A DNA stretch of 40,930 bases from JBGTSJ01 sp041940305. GTDB lineage: Bacteria; Planctomycetota; Planctomycetia; Planctomycetales; Planctomycetaceae. This document shows, piece by piece, positions 1 through 8,808 of the stretch (positions are counted from its first letter, which is position 1; each line of letters opens with the position of its first letter). Both the position numbers and the translations under genes were made by a program. The DNA is taken from assembly GCA_041940305.1 (NCBI GenBank), contig JBGTSJ010000036.1, positions 1-40,930 of the forward strand, given 5' to 3'. Below the pieces are notes generated by a model that had not been told where the DNA came from, did no database searches, and saw nothing but the letters and a program-made list of their open reading frames with translations.

Positions 1-1353
<1,353 letters not shown>

Positions 1354-1390
1354 GGTTGTTTAGCGGGGAGCCAACGGCGATCCCGGTCCG

Positions 1391-1978
1391 TTAAACGGAT
1401 CGCGATGCTCCACGATTGCTGAATTCATTGAGCGCCGCATCAATCAACTGATCCTGGTCCGTCGGCGTCAACCGTCCGCGCAGCCGCTCTTCGGTGAGCT
1501 GAACGACGCGGTTGGCGACCTGCTCGAAGACGTCATTGAGCGACTGGTCTTTCACGCGACGGATTTCGACCCGGGCCCGCTCGCGTGCCGTTTCGGCCTC
1601 GCGTTCGGCGACGGACCGGATGTCGCTGCGAGTATGCTGGGCGTCCCGTTCGGCCTCGGCGTGGACCTCACGAATCTCCTCGTCGAGTGCCTCCATGACG
1701 CCTCTCTGCGTCGTCAACTGCTCCGCGGCCTGGCGGCGCAGTCCCTCGGCCTCGGCGATCAGCCGGTTCTCATTCTCTTCCCGGGCACGCATGCCGGACG
1801 TCAGCGAGTCCCAGCCCAAAAACTTGATGGCGACCACGAAGCCGATGAACGCCACAATCGCCCAGAAGGGCAGATCGCTCGACAGCGAATAGTCGTGCGC
1901 CTCTGCCGCAAGCAAGCCGAAGTGGTGCATCGTCGCGTGCATGGTGTCTGTGATGTGAAGCCCAGGAAACTGACTCAA
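1391..1978 (-). CDS. atpF: F1Fo ATP synthase subunit b or b' (second copy)
   Basis: Peripheral-stalk subunit of 195 residues. One N-terminal membrane helix (about residues 36-55, DLPFWAIVAFIGFVVAIKF) is followed by a long, highly charged coiled coil rich in Arg, Glu and Ala (RAREENENRLIAEAEGLRR and onward). A short histidine-containing segment (MHATMHHFG) precedes the membrane helix. The start overlaps the stop of the upstream b gene by 4 bp (ATGA arrangement), which implies translational coupling. Two adjacent non-identical b-type genes suggest a b/b' heterodimer as in photosynthetic and several environmental bacteria. Which copy deserves b and which b' cannot be settled from this sequence. 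Confidence 0.9.
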   Translation of the reverse strand: MSQFPGLHITDTMHATMHHFGLLAAEAHDYSLSSDLPFWAIVAFIGFVVAIKFLGWDSLTSGMRAREENENRLIAEAEGLRRQAAEQLTTQRGVMEALDEEIREVHAEAERDAQHTRSDIRSVAEREAETARERARVEIRRVKDQSLNDVFEQVANRVVQLTEERLRGRLTPTDQDQLIDAALNEFSNRGASRSV

Positions 1979-2661
1979 TTGTTGCTGAACCGCCGCCCGA
2001 TCACGTGCTCGGCCGCGACGTTGGCCTGCTGGTCGGCGGACGCCAGGAGTTGCTGCAACGCCTCGTCCCGCGCCCGCCGGATGTCCGCCAATGCGCTGTC
2101 CCTGAGCGCCTGGGCTTCGGCTTCGGCAGCCGCGATGATCTGCGTCTTCTCCTGCTCTGCCTGCTGGCGGGCCCGCGCGACGATCCCCTTCACCTCTTCC
2201 TGCACCTCGCTCATCCGGGCGTCGTGAGCGGACAGCAGTCTGGCCGCCTCCGCCTTTGCAGTCTCCGCCTCGTGATACGCGTGGTTGACGCGGGCTTCCC
2301 GCTGGTCGAGCGCCGCGATCAGCGGTTTCCAGACAAACTGCCGGGCCAGGAACACGAATCCGACGAACAGCAGCAGCGAGAAGATGAACAACTGCAGCAT
2401 CGCCGGATTGGGATCAATCGGCGGCTTGTTGTAGTCGATGTCGCCGTGCTCATCGTGCACTGCGGCTGCCGCATCGGCGCCCCCCGCATCGTGGTGCTCG
2501 TCGTCGTGGTCGCCGTGAGTGTGCGTCGTCCCGTCGACATGCGTATGGGTATCCGGCCCATGCGCATGATCGTCCTGCGCACAGAGCCGCCCCTGCCCGC
2601 CGGCCATCACAAGGCCGGCGAACAGCAACACGCCGATTGAACGAAACATTCGCATGCGCAT
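1975..2661 (-). CDS. atpF: F1Fo ATP synthase subunit b with signal peptide and His-rich N-terminus
   Basis: Second peripheral-stalk subunit, about 228 residues from the chosen ATG at 2659-2661. The reading frame is open further upstream to 2736, but this start gives a clean signal-like sequence (MRMRMFRSIGVLLFAGLVMAG) ending near LCAQ. A roughly 50-residue segment packed with His and Asp follows (DDHAHGPDTHTHVDG, then THTHGDHDDEHHD). Next comes the membrane helix (MLQLFIFSLLLFVGFVFLA), the typical b-subunit junction VWKPLIAALDQREARV, and a long Ala/Glu/Arg coiled coil. The His-rich part would face the periplasm if the N-terminus is exported. It is spaced 88 bp from atpE and overlaps the next b-type gene by 4 bp. 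Confidence 0.9.
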   Translation of the reverse strand: MRMRMFRSIGVLLFAGLVMAGGQGRLCAQDDHAHGPDTHTHVDGTTHTHGDHDDEHHDAGGADAAAAVHDEHGDIDYNKPPIDPNPAMLQLFIFSLLLFVGFVFLARQFVWKPLIAALDQREARVNHAYHEAETAKAEAARLLSAHDARMSEVQEEVKGIVARARQQAEQEKTQIIAAAEAEAQALRDSALADIRRARDEALQQLLASADQQANVAAEHVIGRRFSNN

Positions 2662-2749
2662 GACGCTGACTCGCGATTTGACAACGCGAACGCAGAGCCC
2701 GACTCCCGCGCAACAGGCTGCTTCGAGCCGCCGCACGCGGGGAATCCGA

Positions 2750-3046
2750 CTAGTTGTTGTTGAGGATGCAGACGATCAGGGCGAAGAACGTCGCACCTTC
2801 GATGAGGGCCGCGGCGAGGATCATACCGCCGCGGATGTCGCCGGCCGCCTCAGGCTGACGAGCCATGCTCTCAACGGCCGCAGCGCCGATCTTGGCGATG
2901 CCGAACCCGGCTCCCAGGATGATGATGCCGGCGCCGAAGGAGGGAGAGAAGCTGATCGTCGATCCGCCGTCCTGGGCCATGGCGGGGACAGCCAGCACGA
3001 GCACCGCGCCCGCGACCAACAGACACATTTGCACAAAGCGATTCAC
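2750..3046 (-). CDS. atpE: F1Fo ATP synthase subunit c
   Basis: Ring-forming proteolipid, 98 residues from a GTG start at 3044-3046. The start is supported by GAGGAG 8 nt upstream; the longer open frame to 3193 has no family similarity ahead of it. Residues 1-25 look like a cleavable leader (CLLVAGAVLVLAVPAMAQ), giving a mature protein of about 73 residues. Helix 1 contains GAGIIILGAGFGIAKIG, the polar loop is ARQPEA, and helix 2 carries the ion-binding carboxylate in AALIEGATFF (Glu near residue 83). The neighbours of that Glu are Gly-Ala rather than the Ser/Thr of sodium-type rings, so proton coupling is the more likely reading. Leader-bearing c subunits are known in some phyla. Confidence 0.95.
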   Translation of the reverse strand: MNRFVQMCLLVAGAVLVLAVPAMAQDGGSTISFSPSFGAGIIILGAGFGIAKIGAAAVESMARQPEAAGDIRGGMILAAALIEGATFFALIVCILNNN

Positions 3047-3137
3047 GTTTCGTTCTCCTCGAATCGAACTGGTTGAGTGCAGTTTCCGCAAAGCCGCGGC
3101 CACCATCGGGAGGCCGCAGACTGTATTCCCGAATGGA

Positions 3138-4079
3138 TCAGTGCTCGTGCAGCGACATCCCGATGAAGATTGTCGCCAGGAACGCGAACACATACGCCTG
3201 AATGAAGGCCACCAGCAGTTCCAGCAGGCCCACGCCGATCTGCCCGAGGACGCTCCCCGGCATCACTGCGTACCACGCCGCGCTGTGCGACGCCGCAGCA
3301 ATAAACGCCAGGATCACCCCCAGCACGGTGTGGCCACCCATGATGTTGGCGAAAAGTCGAACAGCCAGCACGCCGTGCTTGATGAACAGGCCGATGACTT
3401 CAATGACGAACATCATCGGAATCAGCACGAGCTTGAGCGGGCCGGGAGCGTCCATGGAAGGTACCAGCGCCAGCCAGAAGCCGCCGGCACCATGCACCTG
3501 CGCGCCGTAAATGTACGTCGCCGCGAACGCCACCAGTGCCAGAGCGCCGGTCACCGCGATGGAACCGGTCGCCGAACCCAGCAGGGGAATCGCTCCCAGC
3601 AGGTTGCAGATCAGGATGAAGAAGAAGCAACTCCACACGAACGGCAGGTACTTGTCTGCCGGGTGGCCGCCCGTCGGGATCGTTGAAGTCACGGCATGCC
3701 CGTCGATGCGGGCCGCCTCTTCGATCGGATGCTGATGCCCGCTCAGCGGCTCATTGTGTTCGGGATGATCGTGATCGTGCCCGTGGTGGGCGTGTGGATC
3801 GCCGATAATCGGCCGCACGACTTCATCGCGGATATAGACCGCGAGCATCTCCCAGAAATTCCAGAACCAGCCCCCCGCAACTTTCCCGCCCTGCACGCGC
3901 TTCACGAGTCCCCGGAAGATGAACAGCGTGATGAGCACCGCAGCGACCTGCAGCACCATGAACTTGGTGATCTGGAAGTCGCCGATTTTGGGCAAATGAA
4001 TCGCCGGGAGCCCGAACGGGAGTTCGAACTCGGCGAAGTCGTAAACGTGATGGAAGGTGCCGTGCTCTGCCAACAGCAT
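3138..4079 (-). CDS. atpB: F1Fo ATP synthase subunit a with His-rich insertion
   Basis: Membrane subunit a, forming the ion half-channels beside the c ring. It has 313 residues, against about 240-270 in most bacteria. The diagnostic helix with the essential Arg is present (AVRLFANIMGGHTVLGV, near residue 240). The last helices contain GLLELLVAFIQAYVFAFLATIF with the conserved Gln. The extra length is mainly a loop around residues 93-135 containing HAHHGHDHDHPEHNEP and GHQHPIEEAARIDGHAV. It lies 91 bp upstream of atpE and 73 bp downstream of the AtpI-like gene in the same operon. Family assignment is secure; the role of the His-rich loop is unknown. Confidence 0.95.
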   Translation of the reverse strand: MLLAEHGTFHHVYDFAEFELPFGLPAIHLPKIGDFQITKFMVLQVAAVLITLFIFRGLVKRVQGGKVAGGWFWNFWEMLAVYIRDEVVRPIIGDPHAHHGHDHDHPEHNEPLSGHQHPIEEAARIDGHAVTSTIPTGGHPADKYLPFVWSCFFFILICNLLGAIPLLGSATGSIAVTGALALVAFAATYIYGAQVHGAGGFWLALVPSMDAPGPLKLVLIPMMFVIEVIGLFIKHGVLAVRLFANIMGGHTVLGVILAFIAAASHSAAWYAVMPGSVLGQIGVGLLELLVAFIQAYVFAFLATIFIGMSLHEH

Positions 4080-4152
4080 CGTCGCTGTCCGTTTCGCCGC
4101 TACATAACAACCGGGCCCTGCCGGCGACGTTCCCCGCCGCCTTGCCCGGATT

Positions 4153-4563
4153 TCAGCCTGACACCACCGCTCGCGACCGGGGCTGCGCGAGCTGCTCCTT
4201 GCCGAGGAGCAGCCGCGTTTCCACGGCGAGCATTGTCAGGTACGAAATCACCAGCCAGACAAAGTATTCCCGCAGGCCCAGATCAGGCCGCATTTCCTTG
4301 AGCAGAAGCGTCACCGCCAGTACCGCCGCCATCCGCACACCGGCGCCGACCAAAAGTCCCATCAACGCCCGATTGGCATCGCGACCGCGTTCGGCCACCA
4401 CGAGCGCCAGAATCCCCGGCGGTGCACACAGCAGCACCGCGTAGGTCAGACCTTCCAATCCCAAAACGCCTGCAACCAGCCATGCTGGCACAGCGGCGAT
4501 CAGCCACAGGCCGGCAGTCGCCAGCAGCAGGGTGATCAGGTTGGAACGGAGACCGGAGGTCAT
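4153..4563 (-). CDS. AtpI-like small membrane protein of ATP synthase operon
   Basis: A 136-residue protein with four predicted membrane helices (around residues 8-27, 29-57, 66-85 and 98-115) and a basic C-terminal tail. The start ATG at 4561-4563 overlaps the stop of the upstream gene by 4 bp. Its place between an AtpZ/AtpI-type gene and atpB matches the atpI position in many operons, where the product helps c-ring assembly or magnesium supply. Sequence similarity to AtpI is not strong by eye, so the assignment rests on size, topology and context. Confidence 0.65.
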   Translation of the reverse strand: MTSGLRSNLITLLLATAGLWLIAAVPAWLVAGVLGLEGLTYAVLLCAPPGILALVVAERGRDANRALMGLLVGAGVRMAAVLAVTLLLKEMRPDLGLREYFVWLVISYLTMLAVETRLLLGKEQLAQPRSRAVVSG

Positions 4564-4871
4564 GGAGGGTTGCGTCGCGAGGGAGGTCCGGGTGGAAGCT
4601 CCCCCAGGTGGGACGGTTGCCGCGCCAGCTTGACAATGTCGAGCATGGCCACTGCGAAGCCGAGGCACGCTCCCAGCAGAACGAGCCACGGCGCGGTGCC
4701 GTATCGCTCATCCAGCCAGAAACCGATGGCGGGAGGGACCGCCATCTCAAAACCAATGGTGGAGATGCGCGTCGCCCAGTACATGCCGGCTGCCAGACCC
4801 GAAGGCTGGCGACGCTGCGGACGTGGCACGAACCATCTCCCGCGAGGCCCGCGCCAACTGCCGGCACGCAC
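4560..4871 (-). CDS. AtpZ/AtpI family protein
   Basis: First gene of the ATP synthase operon, 103 residues from a GTG at 4869-4871; an ATG at 4782-4784 is an alternative giving a 74-residue product. The core MYWATRISTIGFEMAVPPAIGF, continuing LDERYGTAPWLVLLGACLGFAVAMLDIVKL, has the two-helix hairpin and the G-x-W-LDE-xGT-P spacing of AtpZ/AtpI-family proteins. These small membrane proteins are encoded upstream of atpB and are linked to Fo assembly. The protein ends in a Pro/Arg-rich tail that overlaps the next start by 4 bp. No strong Shine-Dalgarno sequence was seen for either start. Confidence 0.75.
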   Translation of the reverse strand: MRAGSWRGPRGRWFVPRPQRRQPSGLAAGMYWATRISTIGFEMAVPPAIGFWLDERYGTAPWLVLLGACLGFAVAMLDIVKLARQPSHLGELPPGPPSRRNPP

Positions 4872-5268
4872 CCCGAAACTGACGAAACCGCAAGCCGAAA
4901 ACTGTCGAAAACGTCAGGTTTGGCCCGGAAGTCTAGCCGTGCCTGAGGGGGGTGTCAAAGCAGCGGCGCGCGGCTCGGACACAATTCTCAGGACTGGCCA
5001 ACAAGCTTCCCGCGAGGGAGAACTTCCGTTCCGGGTGGTTCCTGTTGCACTCGACGCGACGGCTCCTCGACGCGTCCAGATCGACGTACGGCCGCGCCTG
5101 CTCCGGTTGTTCGGCAGAGGTCCAACCGGTACAACGACGCGAGTTTCCTCGCGTTCGCCGCAGCCGGTTTCGGGTGACGGTCGCCACGCGATGACGTTCG
5201 TTATCAGGCGCGACGGACCCGTCGCGCGTCGTTCCGCCTCCGCGGCTTCACGTCGAATCAATCAGACC
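4872..5268. promoter_or_regulatory. Divergent intergenic region between ATP synthase operon and mdh
   Basis: A 397-bp stretch between divergent genes. Open frames cross it on both strands, but none has recognisable protein character, and the plus-strand frame is just the untranslated upstream extension of mdh. It must hold the promoters of the ATP synthase operon (leftward) and of mdh (rightward); no confident -35/-10 pair could be picked. The only clear structure is the palindrome at 5208-5227. Confidence 0.5.
5208..5227. repeat. Perfect GC-rich palindrome upstream of mdh
   Basis: GCGCGACGG, then AC, then CCGTCGCGC: two 9-bp arms that pair perfectly across a 2-bp centre, ending 41 bp before the mdh start codon. 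It may be an operator for a dimeric regulator or a 5'-UTR hairpin. The tight 2-nt centre favours a protein-binding DNA palindrome over an RNA hairpin. Function not demonstrated. Confidence 0.5.
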
Positions 5269-6258
5269 ATGAAATCTCCGATCCGCATCGCGATCACCGG
5301 CGCCGCCGGCAACATTGGCTACGCCCTCGCCTTCCGTCTCGCCAGCGGCGAAGTCTTCGGCGCCGACCAGCCTGTCATCCTGCACCTCGTCGAGATTCCG
5401 CCGGTCCTCAAGTCGCTCGACGGCGTCGAGATGGAACTCGACGATTGCGCGTTCTCCACCCTGGCCGGCGTCAAGAAGGCCGACAGCGATCACCTCGAGG
5501 ATGCTTTCGCCGACTGCAATTACGTGCTGCTCGTCGGCTCGATTCCCCGCAAGCAGGGAATGGAGCGCGGCGACCTGATCCGGATCAACGGACCGATCTT
5601 CACCAGCGCCGGGAAGGCGATCCAGGCGGCAGCCGCGAAGGACGTGCGGACGCTCGTGGTCGGCAATCCGTGCAATACGAACTGCCTGATCGCCATGAAT
5701 CACGCGCCGGACGTGCCGCGCGACCGCTGGTTCGCCATGACCATGCTGGATGAGAACCGCGCCCGCACCCAACTCGCTCAGAAAGCCGGGCGTCCGGTCG
5801 CCAGCGTGCAGCACCTGGGGATCTGGGGGAATCACTCCGCCACGCAGTTCCCCGATTACTTTCACGCCACGATTGACGGCCGCCCGGCGGCGGAGATCAT
5901 CAATGACGACAAGTGGCTGCAGACCGACTTCATTTCGACCGTGCAGAAGCGCGGCGCGCAGGTGATCGAAGCCCGCGGTGCTTCCAGCGCCGCCTCCGCG
6001 GCCAACGCAGTCATCGACAGCGTCAAGGCGATCCACTGTCCGACGGAACAGGGGAATTGCTTCAGTGCGGCGGTGTGCAGCGACGGCAGCTACGGCATCG
6101 ACGAAGGCCTGATCTTCGGCTTTCCGCTCCGCACCGACGGCCAGAAGTGGAGCATCGTCCAGGGACTGGAGCACGACGCGTTCGCTAAGGGCAAGATCGA
6201 CGCCACGCTCAACGAACTCCGCACCGAACGGGATACGGTAAAGGATCTGCTGCCGTAA
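5269..6258 (+). CDS. mdh: Malate dehydrogenase, NAD-dependent
   Basis: TCA-cycle enzyme oxidising malate to oxaloacetate. The ATG at 5269 gives 329 residues, the usual length. The frame is open far upstream, but homology begins exactly at MKSPIRIAITGAAGNIGYAL, which contains the dinucleotide-binding loop GAAGNIG. Other landmarks are the substrate-binding segment PRKQGMERGDL, VGNPCNTN, LDENRARTQLA and the catalytic-His segment GIWGNHSATQFPD. The overall pattern is that of the cytosolic-type (long) malate dehydrogenases rather than the LDH-like group. Glu replaces the frequent His in the LD(H)NRA motif. It is transcribed away from the ATP synthase operon and is followed by a hairpin. Confidence 0.95.
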   Translation: MKSPIRIAITGAAGNIGYALAFRLASGEVFGADQPVILHLVEIPPVLKSLDGVEMELDDCAFSTLAGVKKADSDHLEDAFADCNYVLLVGSIPRKQGMERGDLIRINGPIFTSAGKAIQAAAAKDVRTLVVGNPCNTNCLIAMNHAPDVPRDRWFAMTMLDENRARTQLAQKAGRPVASVQHLGIWGNHSATQFPDYFHATIDGRPAAEIINDDKWLQTDFISTVQKRGAQVIEARGASSAASAANAVIDSVKAIHCPTEQGNCFSAAVCSDGSYGIDEGLIFGFPLRTDGQKWSIVQGLEHDAFAKGKIDATLNELRTERDTVKDLLP

Positions 6259-6273
6259 GAACGGAATCGGTGC

Positions 6274-6326
6274 TCCGACGAACGGCGGGGGTGCAACCCC
6301 GCCGCTCGTGTCGGACCCCTTATCTT
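6274..6326 (+). terminator. Hairpin after mdh, possible terminator
   Basis: TCCGAC...CGGCGGGG pairs with CCCCGCCG...GTCGGA across a short loop (GTGCAA), with a small internal bulge. It is followed by CCCCTTATCTT, which is only moderately T-rich. It begins 15 bp after the mdh stop and ends shortly before the next gene, so it may attenuate rather than fully end transcription. Confidence 0.5.
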
Positions 6327-6343
6327 CCAACGAGTGACGCATC

Positions 6344-7411
6344 ATGGCAGGGAAGCAGCGCCGCGCCCTTCCGGACGTTTCGGAGAACAACGTCCTTCCG
6401 ACCGAGCATGAGCCGGAACCGGACCGGTCGTTTCAGCTCATCGACGAGATCCGCGAAATCGCGGACAAGCTGGAGCGGGACCAGACCAGCCGCGGCGATC
6501 TGAAGATCATCGTCCGCGCTCTCAAGGAGTTTCGCTACGCCTTCAAGGTGTTCAAGCCGTTCCGTCGGCAGCGGAAGATCACCGTATTCGGGTCGGCGCG
6601 GCTGGGACCTGAGCATCCCGCCTACCAGCAGGCGGTGGAGTACGGACGCCGCATGGCGGAACTGGGATGGTTCGTCGTCACCGGAGCAGGGGGCGGCATC
6701 ATGGAGGCGGCCCATGTCGGCGCCGGCAAGGAGTGGGCCATTGGCCTCAACATCATGCTGCCGTTCGAGCAGTCGGCCAACCCGATCATTCACGGCGACA
6801 AGAAGCTCATCAACCTGCGGTACTTCTTCACCCGCAAGCTGCTGTTCGTGAAGGAGGTGCACGCGATTGCACTGTTCGCCGGCGGTTTCGGCACGCAGGA
6901 CGAGTGTTTCGAGACGCTCACGCTCGTGCAGACCGGCAAGCGCGACCTCATGCCCATCGTCTGCGTCGATCCGCCGGGGGGCACCTACTGGACGGCCTGG
7001 CTCAAGTACATCAAGGACCACCTGCTCGCCGACGGCCTGATCTCCCCCTCCGATCTGTCGCTGATCAAGATCACCGACAGCGTGGATGAGGCCGTCGACG
7101 AAGTGATGGGGTTCTACAGCGTCTACAACAGCATGCGCTATGTGCGCGACAAACTGTATCTGCGCCTGCACAAGCAGCCGACGCCCGAACTGATGCAGCG
7201 GCTGAACACGGAATTCGCCGACATCGTCGAGCGCGGCAAGATCGAGATCGTGCCGATGCACCCGTTCGAAGAGGACGACGATCACCTCACCGAACTGCCG
7301 CGGATCGCGTTCCGCTTCAACCGCCGCGACATCGGCCGGCTGCGGGAGATGGTCGACGTGATCAACGACGTGCTGGGCGACGACGGCAACAACGCCGGCG
7401 GCGGGATCTGA
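6344..7411 (+). CDS. LOG-family Rossmann nucleotide-binding protein
   Basis: A 355-residue member of the LOG (lysine-decarboxylase-like) superfamily, whose best-known members are cytokinin-activating phosphoribohydrolases and nucleotide 5'-monophosphate nucleosidases. The domain spans about residues 78-265: KITVFGSARLGPEHPAY, the phosphate-binding loop VVTGAGGGIMEAA, and the active-site motif GGFGTQDECFE, the variant of GGxGTxxE. An N-terminal helical extension (residues 1-77) and a C-terminal segment of about 90 residues lie outside the core. The large version with extensions is common in bacteria and its substrate is uncertain. It lies 85 bp downstream of mdh in the same direction and converges on the next gene. 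Confidence 0.85.
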   Translation: MAGKQRRALPDVSENNVLPTEHEPEPDRSFQLIDEIREIADKLERDQTSRGDLKIIVRALKEFRYAFKVFKPFRRQRKITVFGSARLGPEHPAYQQAVEYGRRMAELGWFVVTGAGGGIMEAAHVGAGKEWAIGLNIMLPFEQSANPIIHGDKKLINLRYFFTRKLLFVKEVHAIALFAGGFGTQDECFETLTLVQTGKRDLMPIVCVDPPGGTYWTAWLKYIKDHLLADGLISPSDLSLIKITDSVDEAVDEVMGFYSVYNSMRYVRDKLYLRLHKQPTPELMQRLNTEFADIVERGKIEIVPMHPFEEDDDHLTELPRIAFRFNRRDIGRLREMVDVINDVLGDDGNNAGGGI

Positions 7412-7428
7412 CCGGGACGGACTCCGGC

Positions 7429-7908
7429 TCAGTCGATGTAGCCCGTCGTCTCCAGGATCGCCTCACGCTCGATCCCGGCCGCCTGCAACCTCTCGTACAG
7501 ATCGCTGGTCGCGCCGCTTTCGGCCGTGCGGCTGAACCGCAGCCGCACGCGAATGCCGTTGCGGTCCCCCGGCATGTCCTCTGCGCGCGAAACGATCTCC
7601 TCCAACGTGGCGGGTTCAAATGCGGCTGCGCCCGTCGATTCCGTCTCGACCTGGTACTCAGTCCCTGTGACGAGCACGGTGAGCACTTCATCCGAGTACA
7701 GGGAAATCTGGCTCGGCTCCGATTCGGGAGGTTCGGCCGGCGGCTGCTCGGTCGTCAGGCTGACCTGCGTGCGGCCCGGGTCCCCCTCGTCCTCGCCGGA
7801 TCCGTTGCCGCCGCCGGTCCCCAGGCCGAAGCCCTGGAAGAAGTTGCCCATCCACATGCCGACCAGCAGGATGATCACCGCGCCGCCGCCGAGCACACGT
7901 TTACGCAT
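7429..7908 (-). CDS. Membrane-anchored protein with possible ExbD-like periplasmic domain
   Basis: A 159-residue protein of unknown function. One membrane helix lies near the N-terminus (about residues 6-27, LGGGAVIILLVGMWMGNFF). A Gly/Pro/Glu-rich linker (residues 30-67) is followed by a compact alpha/beta-looking domain containing EVLTVLVTGTEYQVETES and then GIRVRLRFSRTAESGATSDLYERLQAAGI. The C-terminal strand-helix order and the 'aGI' step resemble the periplasmic domain of ExbD/TolR proteins, but similarity is weak and this is inference. It lies 81 bp downstream of the ExbD-like gene on the same strand, which suggests a third component of that locus. Confidence 0.55.
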   Translation of the reverse strand: MRKRVLGGGAVIILLVGMWMGNFFQGFGLGTGGGNGSGEDEGDPGRTQVSLTTEQPPAEPPESEPSQISLYSDEVLTVLVTGTEYQVETESTGAAAFEPATLEEIVSRAEDMPGDRNGIRVRLRFSRTAESGATSDLYERLQAAGIEREAILETTGYID

Positions 7909-7989
7909 GACGAGTTCCTGTAGAGCCGTGTCCGCCGTGAACGATCCGGCCGCAGCGGATCACCGGTCGAGTGTACCTCAGGTGTGCAG

Positions 7990-8808
7990 TCAATCAATCC
8001 GCACTCCCAGATCGGCGTACTCAAACCGGGTGCGGTTGCTGCTGTCCTCACGCATGCGGTCCACCAGTCGGGGCAGGGCGAGCCGCACCTCCTGGACGAA
8101 CTGCCGCTGCGAGCCGCGGTCATAAGTGAGCAGGATGATGACGAGCCCCTTGGTCTGCGGGAGGGACTTATAGCGCTCGAAGAACTCGGCCTCGAACTGG
8201 CCGGGGACGACGCGGATGCGGAACGATTGCGCACCGGCCTGCAGCGTGGCGATGCCGGTATCGTCCACGTACAGATTCCAGACGTCGCAGCGCTTGCGGA
8301 TCTCCTCGTACGTGAGCAGATGCCGGATCATCTCACCCGGATTCTGTTCTGCCATTTCGCGGAATCGCTGCCGCAGCCGTTCCAGTTCCTGCGGCGAGCG
8401 GGCAATGGGAGGATCGCGGGTCGGGTCGAGCACCGCCTCGATGTCTTCGGGTGCGATCTGAAACAACTCCTGGATCAGCTCGCCGATCACGCGCTGTTGC
8501 GCCAGCGCCTGCTCCAGTCCTGCTTCGGCCTGGGCAGCGCGCTGCTCGCGCTCGTTCGACGCCTGTGCGAGCCGATCGTTCGCGGCCTGTGCGCGCTGCA
8601 ACTCCGCCTGGAGTTCCAGATTCTGGTTACGCAGGAGATAAGCTTCGGCCTCCGTGTAGTCGAGATCTTCCTGAGCAGCCGTCACGGCGCCGGCCGCTTC
8701 CGCCTGCTGCTGACGCGTCTCCAGGTACTGCGCGAAAAATACGATCAGCGTGAGATCGAGCAGTGGCGTCAGATGCACGGTCACCTTGCGGAAGCGGGAC
8801 TGCCTCAT
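7990..8808 (-). CDS. ExbD/MotB-like protein with coiled coil
   Basis: A 272-residue protein whose N-terminal helix resembles the proton-carrying helix of ExbD/TolR/MotB: KVTVHLTPLLDLTLIVFFAQYLE, with Asp18 in the expected place after Pro. The membrane segment leads into a long Gln/Ala/Glu-rich coiled coil (about residues 30-115), then a helical region and a C-terminal alpha/beta domain (WNLYVDDTGIATLQ ... GLVIILLTYDRGSQRQFV). ExbD proteins normally have about 140 residues and no coiled coil, so this is an enlarged form. The start overlaps the ExbB-like gene by 4 bp, indicating a co-translated pair. No OmpA-type peptidoglycan-binding motif was recognised at the C-terminus. Confidence 0.7.
   Translation of the reverse strand: MRQSRFRKVTVHLTPLLDLTLIVFFAQYLETRQQQAEAAGAVTAAQEDLDYTEAEAYLLRNQNLELQAELQRAQAANDRLAQASNEREQRAAQAEAGLEQALAQQRVIGELIQELFQIAPEDIEAVLDPTRDPPIARSPQELERLRQRFREMAEQNPGEMIRHLLTYEEIRKRCDVWNLYVDDTGIATLQAGAQSFRIRVVPGQFEAEFFERYKSLPQTKGLVIILLTYDRGSQRQFVQEVRLALPRLVDRMREDSSNRTRFEYADLGVRID

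Noticed and set aside
2750..3046. Sodium-specific c subunit
   Set aside because: The Glu in helix 2 is followed by Gly-Ala rather than Ser/Thr, and no matching Gln motif is evident in helix 1; proton coupling is the simpler reading.
4570..5268. Long open plus-strand frame upstream of mdh (would give a 562-residue protein)
   Set aside because: The first 233 codons overlap the AtpZ-like gene in antisense and have no protein-family character; homology starts at the mdh ATG.
5248..7285. Long minus-strand open frames opposite mdh and the LOG gene
   Set aside because: They mirror the codon bias of the real plus-strand genes in high-GC DNA and have low-complexity composition without motifs.
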